From Tissierella_A sp964489715 (GTDB lineage Bacteria; Bacillota; Clostridia; Tissierellales; Tissierellaceae): a DNA stretch of 64,000 nt. How positions within the stretch are numbered: the stretch's first letter is position 1; each line of letters starts with the position of its first letter. A program made the position numbers and the translations under genes. Location: assembly GCA_964489715.1 (NCBI GenBank), contig CAZBAK010000002.1, forward strand, positions 1 through 64,000, given 5' to 3'. Shown here one piece after another: positions 8,536 through 16,936 of the stretch. The notes under the pieces are model-generated. The model had not been told where the DNA came from. It made no database searches and worked only from the letters and a program-made list of their open reading frames with translations.

Positions 8536-9600
8536 TTAATTTTCTTTAAGTTTTTCTGCTTGATCTGTAGTTATCAGAGCATCTATTAATTCATCTAATT
8601 CCCCATCTAAGAAATCAGAAAATCTATGAACAGTGGTATTTATCCTATGGTCTGTTATTCTACCTTGTGGGTAATTGTAGGTTCTAATTCTTTCTGATCT
8701 ATCTCCAGTACCTACTTGTACCTTTCTATCCTGTGCTATTTCTGCCTGCTGGTCACTAAGAACTTTGTCATAGACTCTGGTTTTTATTATCTTCATGGCC
8801 TGGGCCTTGTTCTTTGTTTGACTTTTCTCATCTTGACATGAAACTACTATGCCTGTAGGTAGATGAGTTATTCTAATAGCAGAGTCGGTTGTATTTACGT
8901 GCTGTCCTCCAGCTCCAGAAGCTCTATAGGTATCTACCTTTAAGTCCTTATCTTCTATTTGGATATCAACATCTTCAGCCTCAGGAAGAACTGCAACTGT
9001 AGCAGTAGATGTATGGATTCTACCACTTGATTCAGTTTCAGGTACTCTTTGAACCCTGTGTACCCCTGACTCATACTTTAATCTACTGTATACACCCTTA
9101 CCCTTTATCATAAATATAATCTCTTTAAAGCCACCAATACCTATTTCACTGGAACTCATTATTTCAACTTTCCAGTTATTTCTTTCTGCATATCTTGAAT
9201 ACATTCTAAATAAGACTCCTGAAAAGAGTGCTGCTTCGTCTCCTCCAGCTCCAGCACGTATTTCTACTATTACATTTTTGTGATCATTTGGATCCTTTGG
9301 TATAAGCAGAACCCTAAGATCTTCTTCTACATTTTCTAAGGCTTCTTCTAAACCCTTAAGTTCTTCTCTTACCATATCTCTCATATCATCTTCTAATTTA
9401 TCATGAAGAAGTTCTTTTGCATCATCTAGCTCTTCAAGTATATTTGTATATTCTCTATATTTAAAAACTATAGGTTCAATATCTGAATGCTCTTTCATAA
9501 CACTTTGATACTCGTCTAGATCTTTAACAAGATCTGGATCCATCATTCTTTCATTTAATTCTTGATATTTTTTTTCTATAAAACCTAATTTCTCTAACAT
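8536..9600 (-). CDS. prfA: Peptide chain release factor 1
   Basis: Recognises UAA and UAG and triggers peptidyl-tRNA hydrolysis on the ribosome. 354 residues, standard length. The catalytic GGQ lies in ASGAGGQHVNTTDSAIR, and the GRITDHRINTTVHRF stretch is typical. Its methylase PrmC is encoded nearby upstream; normally the two genes are adjacent, but here two chromate-transporter-family genes lie between them. Confidence 0.97.
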   Translation of the reverse strand: MLEKLGFIEKKYQELNERMMDPDLVKDLDEYQSVMKEHSDIEPIVFKYREYTNILEELDDAKELLHDKLEDDMRDMVREELKGLEEALENVEEDLRVLLIPKDPNDHKNVIVEIRAGAGGDEAALFSGVLFRMYSRYAERNNWKVEIMSSSEIGIGGFKEIIFMIKGKGVYSRLKYESGVHRVQRVPETESSGRIHTSTATVAVLPEAEDVDIQIEDKDLKVDTYRASGAGGQHVNTTDSAIRITHLPTGIVVSCQDEKSQTKNKAQAMKIIKTRVYDKVLSDQQAEIAQDRKVQVGTGDRSERIRTYNYPQGRITDHRINTTVHRFSDFLDGELDELIDALITTDQAEKLKEN

Positions 9601-9616
9601 AAAAATCCTCCACTAA

Positions 9617-10138
9617 TTACTCTTTATTTTTAATCCTGTTATAAACAACTCTAGCCAATACACCAAATATAATTATATATATAGGAGTTATCTGAAATAT
9701 AACCATAGTCAGTGTTGCAATTATAGCTATAGTAAAATCTACATATCTTAAGTGAGCCTTTGTCATAAGTTTATAGACTGCTGAAAATATAAGTGCCACT
9801 ATGACTGGCCTAATTCCTGAAAATATCTTTTCAAAGATATGACTATTGCTAAACTGGCTGAAGAAAACTGCCACCAAGAGTATAATCGAAAAGGAAGGAA
9901 GCACTGTAGCAAAGGTGCAAATAAGAGCTCCTTTAAATCCTTCAATCTTATAACCTACCAATATACTAGTATTCACTGCAATTGCCCCTGGTGAAGATTG
10001 AGCTATGGATATAGTATCTAGAAAATCTTCATCTTTCATCCAGCTTCTATTTTCAACCACTTCTTTTTGTATAATAGGAATCATTGCAAAGCCACCACCA
10101 AAGGTAAATGCTCCTATTTTTAAAAATGTAAAAAACAT
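9617..10138 (-). CDS. ChrA-family half transporter (second of a pair)
   Basis: Chromate-transporter family (PF02417) protein of the short, single-domain type: about 173 residues with some five membrane helices, starting MFFTFLKIGAFTFGGGFAMI and containing SIAQSSPGAIAVNTSILVG. Short ChrA proteins work as heterologous pairs with opposite membrane orientation. Start set at the ATG at 10136-10138, nine bases after AGGAAA; an upstream ATG would overlap its partner. The real substrate is unknown; chromate is only the family name. Confidence 0.85.
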   Translation of the reverse strand: MFFTFLKIGAFTFGGGFAMIPIIQKEVVENRSWMKDEDFLDTISIAQSSPGAIAVNTSILVGYKIEGFKGALICTFATVLPSFSIILLVAVFFSQFSNSHIFEKIFSGIRPVIVALIFSAVYKLMTKAHLRYVDFTIAIIATLTMVIFQITPIYIIIFGVLARVVYNRIKNKE

Positions 10139-10160
10139 ATCTATATATTTCCTAGTCTTA

Positions 10161-10682
10161 TTAATAAAGCAGCACCCCCAAGACTCCTCCAATTACAATT
10201 GCAAATATTGGATTTAAATCTTTAAATGAAACCCCATAAAAAAGACCTAGAGCTATTATAATTGATTTTACATCTATAAAGCTACTTTTAGCTACTGTGA
10301 TACCAGCTGCTATTATAAGGCCAAACACTATGGGCCTTATACCTTCAAATATCCATGCTACATATTTTGATTTTTTAAACTTTTCTAAAGACGCAAATAT
10401 TAAACTTATAACTATAAATGAAGGCAGTATAACTGCCAGTGTAGCTGTAGCAGCTCCCACTACTCCGCTTACTCTAAATCCTAAGAATGTAGCTGCATTT
10501 ACTGCAATAGGACCTGGTGTCATCTCAGAGATTGCAAATATATCTATAAATTCACTACTTGTCATCCAAGCATGGGTTTTTATAACTTCTTCTTCAAGAA
10601 GTGGAAGCATTGCATAGCCACCACCAAAACTAAAGGCTCCTATCTTAAAGAAAGTTATAAAAAGTTGTATTAAAACTTTCAT
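10161..10682 (-). CDS. ChrA-family half transporter (first of a pair)
   Basis: Partner of the preceding entry, with the same signature: MKVLIQLFITFFKIGAFSFG at the N terminus, then AISEMTPGPIAVNAATFLG, in about 173 residues and five or so helices. The GxFxFGGGxAM and PGxIAVNxxxxxG motifs are shared by both halves, so they arose by duplication. The start is the ATG at 10680-10682 behind GAGGAG. Both genes are inserted between prmC and prfA and are likely co-transcribed with them. Confidence 0.85.
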   Translation of the reverse strand: MKVLIQLFITFFKIGAFSFGGGYAMLPLLEEEVIKTHAWMTSSEFIDIFAISEMTPGPIAVNAATFLGFRVSGVVGAATATLAVILPSFIVISLIFASLEKFKKSKYVAWIFEGIRPIVFGLIIAAGITVAKSSFIDVKSIIIALGLFYGVSFKDLNPIFAIVIGGVLGVLLY

Positions 10683-10692
10683 GTATATCTCC

Positions 10693-11547
10693 TCACTTTT
10701 TAAAAGCAAGTACCATTCTATCTAGACCTTGAAGATCCTTTAAATGCCTTATATCCTTAAATCCCTCATCTTCAAAGATCTTTTCAACACTATCAGCCTG
10801 ATCATAGCCTATTTCAAATATCAATAATCCCCCATCCCTAAGAAAAGCTTTAGCCTCTCCTATTATTCTTCTATAGAATTCAAGCCCATCTTCTCCCCCA
10901 TCAAGTGCAAGCTTAGGTTCAAAGTTTTTAACATCCCCTTGTAGGCTATCTATAAGATCACTTCGAATATAGGGGGGATTTGATACTATTATGGAAAACT
11001 TTTCATCTCCACCTATATTTTGAAAGATATCACTTTTTCTAAAGCTTACATTTTCAAGATTTAGTCTAGCCTTGTTTTGGCTTGCGATCCTCAGGGCTTC
11101 ATCTGATATATCTACTCCTAAAACTTCTACATTTTTGCAATTGCTGGCTATGGAAAGAGCTATAGCTCCTGAGCCTATGCCTATATCTAAAAGCCTTATC
11201 TTTTCTTCTTTAAAGTTTCTTCCTATATAGTCTATAATAAACTCTACTAAATCCTCAGTTTCAGGTCTTGGAATTAAAACACCTTTTTCTACAAAAAAAT
11301 TTAAGCCCATAAACTCTTTTATATTGAAGATATAACTCATAGGCTCTCCACTTGCTCTTCTATCTATAAGCTTTAAAAATTCTTCCTCTTTTTCTTTACC
11401 TACCCATTTATCTAGATTTGTATATAGATAGGACTTATCCACTTCCAGTAGCTTGCTTAAGATATAGATAGATTCTTTTATAGGATCTGCAAAGTCTAAC
11501 TTCTTTAATCTTGCTCTTCCTTCTTCTAAGAGTTCTTTTATTTCCAC
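10693..11547 (-). CDS. prmC: Release factor glutamine methyltransferase
   Basis: SAM-dependent enzyme that N5-methylates the Gln of the GGQ motif in release factors. 284 residues: helical N-terminal domain, then a Rossmann methylase with the SAM motif LLDIGIGSGAIALSIA and the catalytic NPPY in IIVSNPPYIRSDL. It overlaps the DUF1385 gene by ten bases. Its substrate gene prfA lies downstream in the same direction. Confidence 0.95.
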   Translation of the reverse strand: MEIKELLEEGRARLKKLDFADPIKESIYILSKLLEVDKSYLYTNLDKWVGKEKEEEFLKLIDRRASGEPMSYIFNIKEFMGLNFFVEKGVLIPRPETEDLVEFIIDYIGRNFKEEKIRLLDIGIGSGAIALSIASNCKNVEVLGVDISDEALRIASQNKARLNLENVSFRKSDIFQNIGGDEKFSIIVSNPPYIRSDLIDSLQGDVKNFEPKLALDGGEDGLEFYRRIIGEAKAFLRDGGLLIFEIGYDQADSVEKIFEDEGFKDIRHLKDLQGLDRMVLAFKK

Positions 11548-12512
11548 AGGTCATCCTCCATGTTTTCTGGAAGCACAGCCTTTAAAGCCTCTATAGCAAC
11601 TTCTATCTGTTTTTCATCAGGTTCCTTAACAGTTGCAAGCTTTTGAACCATAAGTCCAGGATAAGATAGATAATAGCTTAGACGGCTATCACTTTTTCCA
11701 ATAAGCCTATTTATTTCATAGGAGATTCCCGCTATTACTGGAAACATTAAAACCCTTATGAGGATTCTTTGAAGTGGATTTGGCCATCCAAAGAAGGACA
11801 GGACAAATACACTTATTATCATGACCATAAATAGGAAACTTGTTCCACATCTTGGATGAAGTATGGGCTTGGTCTTTACATTTTCTACTGTCAATTCTTC
11901 CATACTTTCATAACAATGTATGGATTTATGTTCAGCACCATGATATTCAAATACTCTTCTTATATCTTCAAGCTTAGATATCCAAATCACATATATAAAA
12001 AATATTGTCATTCTGACAAAACCTTCTATTAGATTTAAAAATATAGGATTTTGAATCCATCTTTTAAATACGCTGGTTAAAATATTTGGTAGTATCATAA
12101 AAACAAGTACTGAAAGAAGAATAGAAAAAGCTACTGTTATAAACATGGCTACATTTTCTGATTTTTCTTTAAATACTTTTTCAAAAAAACTAGTTTTTTC
12201 TTCTCTTTCCTCTTGATCTTCCTCTTCAAAGAATTCTGCAGAATACATCAAGGCATTTGTACCTATTACCATAGCCTCAACAAGTCCTACTACACCTCTG
12301 AGAAAGGGAAGTCTAAAGATCTTATACTTCTGTCCTATACTGTTTATCTGGTCTATTTTAAGTTCTATATCATCATCTGGCTTTCTAACCGCTATAGAAA
12401 TTTTTTCAGGCCCTTTCATCATGACACCTTCAATAAGTGCCTGACCACCGATGCTGGTTTTATGTTTTAATGGTTTTTCACTCAAGCCTATCACTATCCT
12501 TTTTTCTTGCAA
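11538..12512 (-). CDS. DUF1385 membrane protein
   Basis: Member of the DUF1385 family that sits next to prmC/prfA in many Firmicutes; biochemical role unknown. It has the typical GGQALIEGVMMKGPE start region, four or so membrane helices (about 122-145, 157-180, 225-245 and 252-270) and FEYHGAEHKSIHCYE with LHPRCGTSFLFMVM, a likely metal-binding set. The start is uncertain: the longest frame begins with TTG; GTG or TTG codons six and nine residues later are alternatives. It follows a terminator, so it opens a transcript. Confidence 0.85.
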   Translation of the reverse strand: MQEKRIVIGLSEKPLKHKTSIGGQALIEGVMMKGPEKISIAVRKPDDDIELKIDQINSIGQKYKIFRLPFLRGVVGLVEAMVIGTNALMYSAEFFEEEDQEEREEKTSFFEKVFKEKSENVAMFITVAFSILLSVLVFMILPNILTSVFKRWIQNPIFLNLIEGFVRMTIFFIYVIWISKLEDIRRVFEYHGAEHKSIHCYESMEELTVENVKTKPILHPRCGTSFLFMVMIISVFVLSFFGWPNPLQRILIRVLMFPVIAGISYEINRLIGKSDSRLSYYLSYPGLMVQKLATVKEPDEKQIEVAIEALKAVLPENMEDDLWK

Positions 12513-12520
12513 AAGTATTT

Positions 12521-12553
12521 AAAAAAAAGGCTAGATGCCCTTTGCAACTAACC
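12521..12553 (-). terminator. Terminator after rpmE
   Basis: Hairpin GGTTAG-TGC/GCA-CTAGCC followed by eight T on the minus strand. It ends the transcript that contains rho and rpmE, just before DUF1385. Confidence 0.75.
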
Positions 12554-12570
12554 TAGATTTTATGAAGAAA

Positions 12571-12771
12571 TTAGTCCCTATTATATTTCTTCTTGAATTT
12601 TTCTACACGTCCACCACGCTCAGCAAATTTTTGCTTACCTGTGAAAAATGGGTGACATTCTGAACAAATTTCTACTTTTAAATTTTCCTGTGTTGAACCT
12701 GTCTTAAATGTATTTCCACAAGCACAAGTTACTGTAGCCTCTACATATTCCGGATGAATATCTTTCTTCAT
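12571..12771 (-). CDS. rpmE: Ribosomal protein bL31, zinc-binding form
   Basis: 66-residue large-subunit protein. MKKDIHPEYVEATVTCAC is the standard start; the four cysteines (C16, C18, C36, C39) mark the zinc-containing (C+) form, replaced in zinc shortage by RpmE2 in other bacteria. I choose the ATG at 12769-12771, six bases after GAGGTG; a GTG three codons upstream is part of that site. It follows rho. Confidence 0.97.
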   Translation of the reverse strand: MKKDIHPEYVEATVTCACGNTFKTGSTQENLKVEICSECHPFFTGKQKFAERGGRVEKFKKKYNRD

Positions 12772-12862
12772 TTCTTTCACCTCTTTCCAAATGTATATAT
12801 ATCATTTAGAGATATTATCATTTTAACCATTAAATTATACCATATGAATTATTCATTATCAA

Positions 12863-14209
12863 CTAAAATAGATTTTTATTTATTATTTCATTTATAAACT
12901 CTTTATTGGATTTTGTCTGAACAAGTCTAGCCATGAAGCTCTCTATAACTTCATAGCTTGGAGAAGAGCTAAAGGCTTTTCTAATAGCCCAAATAGATTC
13001 TAATTCCTCCTGGCTTAGGAGCAGATCCTCTCTTCTAGTTCCAGATTTGTGAATGTCAATAGCAGGAAATATTCTCTTTTCTGAAAGCTTTCTATCTAGA
13101 TGTATCTCCATATTTCCTGTTCCCTTAAATTCTTCAAATATTACATCATCCATTCTGCTTCCAGTATCTACTAGAGCAGTAGCCAGAATTGTAAGACTTC
13201 CGCCTTCTTCTATATTTCTTGCAGCACCAAAAAACCTCTTAGGTATATGAAGAGCTCCTGGATCAAGTCCACCAGATAGAGTTCTTCCAGTAGCAGGTAT
13301 AGTAAGATTGTAGGCCCTTGCAAGCCTAGTTATACTGTCTAGTAAGACCACTACATCTTTTCCATGTTCAACTAGCCTCTTAGCTCTTTCAAGCACTATT
13401 TCTGCAACCTTAGTATGGTTTCTTGGTAGCTCATCAAAGGTACTATAGACCACATCTCCATCTACAGTTCTCTTCATATCTGTTACTTCCTCTGGCCTTT
13501 CATCTATTAGCAGGATTATCATCTCTACCTCAGGATGATTCTTGGATATGGAATTTGCAATCATCTTTAAAAGAGTAGTCTTTCCAGCCTTAGGTGGAGA
13601 AACTATCATTCCTCTCTGGCCCTTACCCAGGGGAGCTATTAGGTCTATCATACGGGTGGCAAACTCATTGGAGGATCTTTCAAGCTCCAATCTACTATCT
13701 GGATATATGGGAGTTAGGCTATCAAAGTCAGGTCTATTTACAGCTGTTTCAGGATCCAAGTCATTTATACCCTTTACATATAAAAGAGCTTTAAACTTTT
13801 CACTTTGCTTTGCTGGCCTTACAACTCCTGAGATCTTATCTCCAGTTCTCATTCTAAATCTTCTTATTTGTGAAGGCGACAGGTAAATATCGTCATTGCC
13901 TGATTGATAATTGTCCCTTCTTAAAAAACCATAACCATCGCTATGGATCTCTAAGATTCCCTCAGCTAAATTTATATTGTCCAATTGTTCCATTTCCTCT
14001 GTAGCCTTATCAGATAGGTCCTTCATATCTATCTTTTTAATATCTAGACCTTCATCCTCTCCAGATCCATCCTTGGATTTCTTCTGGCTCTTAAGGATAG
14101 CTTCTATTAGTTCATATTTTTTATACTTGTATGGACTAGCTATATTTAGATCTTTAGCTATTTCTCTAAGATCTACAATCTTCTTTTTTTCTAATTCTTC
14201 TAAATTCAC
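12863..14209 (-). CDS. rho: Transcription termination factor Rho
   Basis: RNA-dependent hexameric ATPase that ends transcription. Rho_N helical domain (about 1-45), a Lys/Asp-rich linker, the RNA-binding cold-shock fold with GYGFLRR, then the ATPase with Walker A SPPKAGKTTLL and Walker B DVVVLLDSITRLARAYN. About 448 residues. The start is taken as the GTG at 14207-14209, five bases after GAGGAGAT; this also removes an overlap with glpX. The gene order fba-fsa-glpX-rho-rpmE is common in Clostridia. Confidence 0.95.
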   Translation of the reverse strand: MNLEELEKKKIVDLREIAKDLNIASPYKYKKYELIEAILKSQKKSKDGSGEDEGLDIKKIDMKDLSDKATEEMEQLDNINLAEGILEIHSDGYGFLRRDNYQSGNDDIYLSPSQIRRFRMRTGDKISGVVRPAKQSEKFKALLYVKGINDLDPETAVNRPDFDSLTPIYPDSRLELERSSNEFATRMIDLIAPLGKGQRGMIVSPPKAGKTTLLKMIANSISKNHPEVEMIILLIDERPEEVTDMKRTVDGDVVYSTFDELPRNHTKVAEIVLERAKRLVEHGKDVVVLLDSITRLARAYNLTIPATGRTLSGGLDPGALHIPKRFFGAARNIEEGGSLTILATALVDTGSRMDDVIFEEFKGTGNMEIHLDRKLSEKRIFPAIDIHKSGTRREDLLLSQEELESIWAIRKAFSSSPSYEVIESFMARLVQTKSNKEFINEIINKNLF

Positions 14210-14222
14210 TTTTAATCTCCTC

Positions 14223-15191
14223 TTATTTTGCATATTCAGGCTTTTTATCAAGCTTGTGAATAGACTCTATAAATCTAATAGTTCCAGTCTCAAGTCTCAA
14301 TACAAGTGAGTGAGTACTAGCTGTATTGTTTTCCATATACTTAACTCCATCTAGAAGTTCACCATAGGAAACACCTGTAGCTGCAAAACTCATTTCATCG
14401 CCTTTAGCCATATCATCTATGTGATATACTTTCTCTAAGTCACAACCCATTTCTATACATCTTCTTCTGTGTTCTTCATTAAGGGGTTTTAAAACACCTT
14501 GTATTTCTCCTTCTAAACATTTAAGGGCAACAGCTGTTATTACTCCCTCTGGTGCTCCACCAATTCCCATTAGCATATCAACATTTGTATAGTCAAAGCA
14601 GGTAGATATAGCTCCTAGTACATCTCCATCGCTTATCATTTTAATTCTTGCTCCTGCTGCTCTGATTTCATTTTTAAGTGTCTCGTGTCTTTCTCTATCA
14701 AGTATTGCAACTGTTATATCGCTAACATCCTTATTGAGAGCTTTAGCTACATTGTCAATATTTTCTTTTGTTGATGCATGTATGTCTATGGAACCTTTGG
14801 CCCTTGGACCTACTGCTATTTTGTCCATATATGTGTCTGGTGCATGAAGAAGACATCCCTTAGGTGCAACACTAACTACTGATATTGCATTTGGAAGACC
14901 ATTAGCCACAGAAAGAGTTCCATCTAAAGGATCTACAGCTATGTCTATCTCTAGTCCACTGTGGGTAGGTGTTCCTATCTCTTCCCCAATATAGAGCATT
15001 GGCGCTTCATCCATTTCTCCTTCACCTATAACTACTACTCCATCTATATCCAAAGTATCAAACATTCTTCTCATAGCATCTACTGCTGCTGCATCAGCGG
15101 CATTCTTGTTTCCTTGACCTAAAAGCTTTGCACTTGATAGGGCTGCTGCTTCTGTTACTCTTCCTAAATTCGATGTTAAGTTTCTATCCAC
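14223..15191 (-). CDS. glpX: Fructose-1,6-bisphosphatase class II
   Basis: Hydrolyses fructose 1,6-bisphosphate to fructose 6-phosphate in gluconeogenesis. 322 residues of the GlpX family with VIGEGEMDEAPMLYIGEEIG and the metal site IAVDPLDGTLSVANGLPNA. Together with fba and fsa upstream it forms a small gluconeogenic/pentose unit ahead of rho. Confidence 0.96.
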   Translation of the reverse strand: MDRNLTSNLGRVTEAAALSSAKLLGQGNKNAADAAAVDAMRRMFDTLDIDGVVVIGEGEMDEAPMLYIGEEIGTPTHSGLEIDIAVDPLDGTLSVANGLPNAISVVSVAPKGCLLHAPDTYMDKIAVGPRAKGSIDIHASTKENIDNVAKALNKDVSDITVAILDRERHETLKNEIRAAGARIKMISDGDVLGAISTCFDYTNVDMLMGIGGAPEGVITAVALKCLEGEIQGVLKPLNEEHRRRCIEMGCDLEKVYHIDDMAKGDEMSFAATGVSYGELLDGVKYMENNTASTHSLVLRLETGTIRFIESIHKLDKKPEYAK

Positions 15192-15240
15192 AAAATCGCC
15201 TCCTGATTGTTTTACCTCTATAAGTTATATTACTAAGTAG

Positions 15241-15270
15241 TCTATGAGAGACCCTAGAGCCTCCCATAGA
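15241..15270 (-). other. Intercistronic hairpin between fsa and glpX
   Basis: A 10-bp stem (TCTATGGGAG and CTCTCATAGA with one G-U pair, ten-base loop) in the 87-base gap. It has no T run. It could stabilise or process the fsa/glpX mRNA; this is inference only. Confidence 0.4.
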
Positions 15271-15278
15271 TTGATTTA

Positions 15279-15920
15279 TTATTTTACGCTTTCCCAATCC
15301 TTTAAGAATTGTTCTATTCCACTATCTGTAAGTGGATGAACTAACATTTGATTAAATACCTTATAAGGAATTGTAGCTATGTGAGCTCCAGCTTTTGCAG
15401 ACTGTAATACATGGATAGGATGTCTTATGCTTGCTGATATGATCTCAGTCTCAATCCCATAGATAGCAAATATTTCAGCTATATCTTCTACAAGATATAT
15501 TCCTTCATTTCCTATATCATCCAATCTTCCTACAAAAGGGCTTACATAACTAGCACCAGCTCTTGCTGCTAAAAGTGCTTGATTAGCAGAAAAGACCAGT
15601 GTAACATTAGTTTTAATCCCTTCCTGGTCCATTATCTTTACAGCTTTAAGTCCTTCCTTGGTCATTGGTACCTTTATGATTATATTTTTATGAATTTTAA
15701 CCAGATCTCTTGCCTCTTCTAACATTCCTTGGTGGTCAAGGCTTACTACCTCTGCACTTATAGGTCCATCTACAATGTCAGTAATTTCTTTTACAACCGT
15801 CTTAAAATCTCTTCCTTCTTTAGCTATCAGGCTTGGATTTGTAGTTACTCCCTCAAGTACTCCCCAACTGCTTACCTCTTTAATTTCATCTAAATTTGCC
15901 GTATCAATAAATAGTTTCAT
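15279..15920 (-). CDS. fsa: Fructose-6-phosphate aldolase / small transaldolase
   Basis: 213-residue TalC/MipB-type (beta/alpha)8 aldolase that starts MKLFIDTANLDEIKEVSSWG and has the Schiff-base lysine in NIIIKVPMTKEGLKAV, followed by NVTLVFSANQALLAARAGA. Family members act either as transaldolase or as fructose-6-phosphate aldolase; sequence alone does not decide. It is co-transcribed with fba and glpX. Confidence 0.92.
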   Translation of the reverse strand: MKLFIDTANLDEIKEVSSWGVLEGVTTNPSLIAKEGRDFKTVVKEITDIVDGPISAEVVSLDHQGMLEEARDLVKIHKNIIIKVPMTKEGLKAVKIMDQEGIKTNVTLVFSANQALLAARAGASYVSPFVGRLDDIGNEGIYLVEDIAEIFAIYGIETEIISASIRHPIHVLQSAKAGAHIATIPYKVFNQMLVHPLTDSGIEQFLKDWESVK

Positions 15921-16001
15921 AATTTTCCTCCTTTAGGATTCATAGACTATAAATCAGATCTTTTTCTGATAAATTCTTCTAACAATTTTATTTTTATAAG
16001 A

Positions 16002-16853
16002 TTATGCCCTATTTGCAGAACCAAATATTTGCATTTTCTCCATTATGGTCTTTTTCATAGTCTCTGTAGCCGGTCCCAATATTTTCCTTGGATCTATTTG
16101 ATCTGGATTTTCTTCTAGGTATTCTTTTACAGCTCTTGCAAAAGAAGCTCTTACATCAGTGTCTATATTTATCTTGGAGATTCCCAGTGATATTGCCTTT
16201 TTAAGACTTTCTTCTGGCACTCCACTTGAGCCATGAAGTACTAGTGGCACATCTACTAGCTCTCTAATAGCTTTGATTCTGTCAAAATCAATTCTTGGCT
16301 CCCCTTGATATACACCGTGAGCTGTTCCAACTGCTATTGCTAAATAATCTACCCCTGTCTCTTCTACAAATCTCTTAGCCTCTTGCGGGTCTGTAAAAGT
16401 TGCATCTTCTTCACTTACACTTATATGGTCTTCTGTTCCCCCTATTTTACCTAGCTCTGCTTCAACAGTAACTCCAACCATATGTGCTATTTCCACTACT
16501 TTTTTAGTGAACTCTATGTTTTCTTCTAAAGGAAATCTTGAACCGTCTATCATAACAGATGTAAAGCCATTTCTAATACATTGCATAACTTGATCAAAAT
16601 CAGTTCCATGGTCTAAATGTAGAGCTACAGGAACCTTAGCTGAATTAGCTGCTAGTTTTCCCAGGGCAGCTATATAATCAACTCCTGCATACTTTAGTCC
16701 TCCCTGGCTTGCTTGAAGAATTACTGGAGAGTTCAGCTCTTCTGCTGCTCCAATAATAGCTTGAATTATCTCCATATTATTTACATTGAATGCACCTACT
16801 GCATATCCATTTTTTTGTGCATCCAATAACAATTCCTTACCCGTCATCAACAC
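16002..16853 (-). CDS. fba: Fructose-1,6-bisphosphate aldolase, class II
   Basis: Zinc-dependent aldolase of glycolysis and gluconeogenesis. Zn ligands lie in VALHLDHGTDF and VLHGSSGVPEE; GAFNVNNMEIIQA is the N-terminal signature. Initiation codon chosen as the GTG at 16851-16853, eight bases after AAGGAAAGG, which gives MLMTGKELLLDAQKNGYAVG, the form common in Clostridia. A GTG three codons upstream overlaps the ribosome site. First gene after a clear promoter. Confidence 0.95.
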   Translation of the reverse strand: MLMTGKELLLDAQKNGYAVGAFNVNNMEIIQAIIGAAEELNSPVILQASQGGLKYAGVDYIAALGKLAANSAKVPVALHLDHGTDFDQVMQCIRNGFTSVMIDGSRFPLEENIEFTKKVVEIAHMVGVTVEAELGKIGGTEDHISVSEEDATFTDPQEAKRFVEETGVDYLAIAVGTAHGVYQGEPRIDFDRIKAIRELVDVPLVLHGSSGVPEESLKKAISLGISKINIDTDVRASFARAVKEYLEENPDQIDPRKILGPATETMKKTIMEKMQIFGSANRA

Positions 16854-16885
16854 ATATATCACCTTTCCTTTTATTAGTTAGCCCT

Positions 16886-16914
16886 ATTATATCATTTTAA
16901 AGAGCTTTTAACAA
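16886..16914 (-). promoter_or_regulatory. Predicted sigma-A promoter of fba
   Basis: Minus-strand TTGTTA (16914-16909), 17-base spacer, consensus TATAAT (16891-16886). It lies between addA and fba and would start the fba-fsa-glpX-rho-rpmE transcript. Confidence 0.75.
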
Positions 16915-16936
16915 TAAAGTATGCACAAATAGAGCC

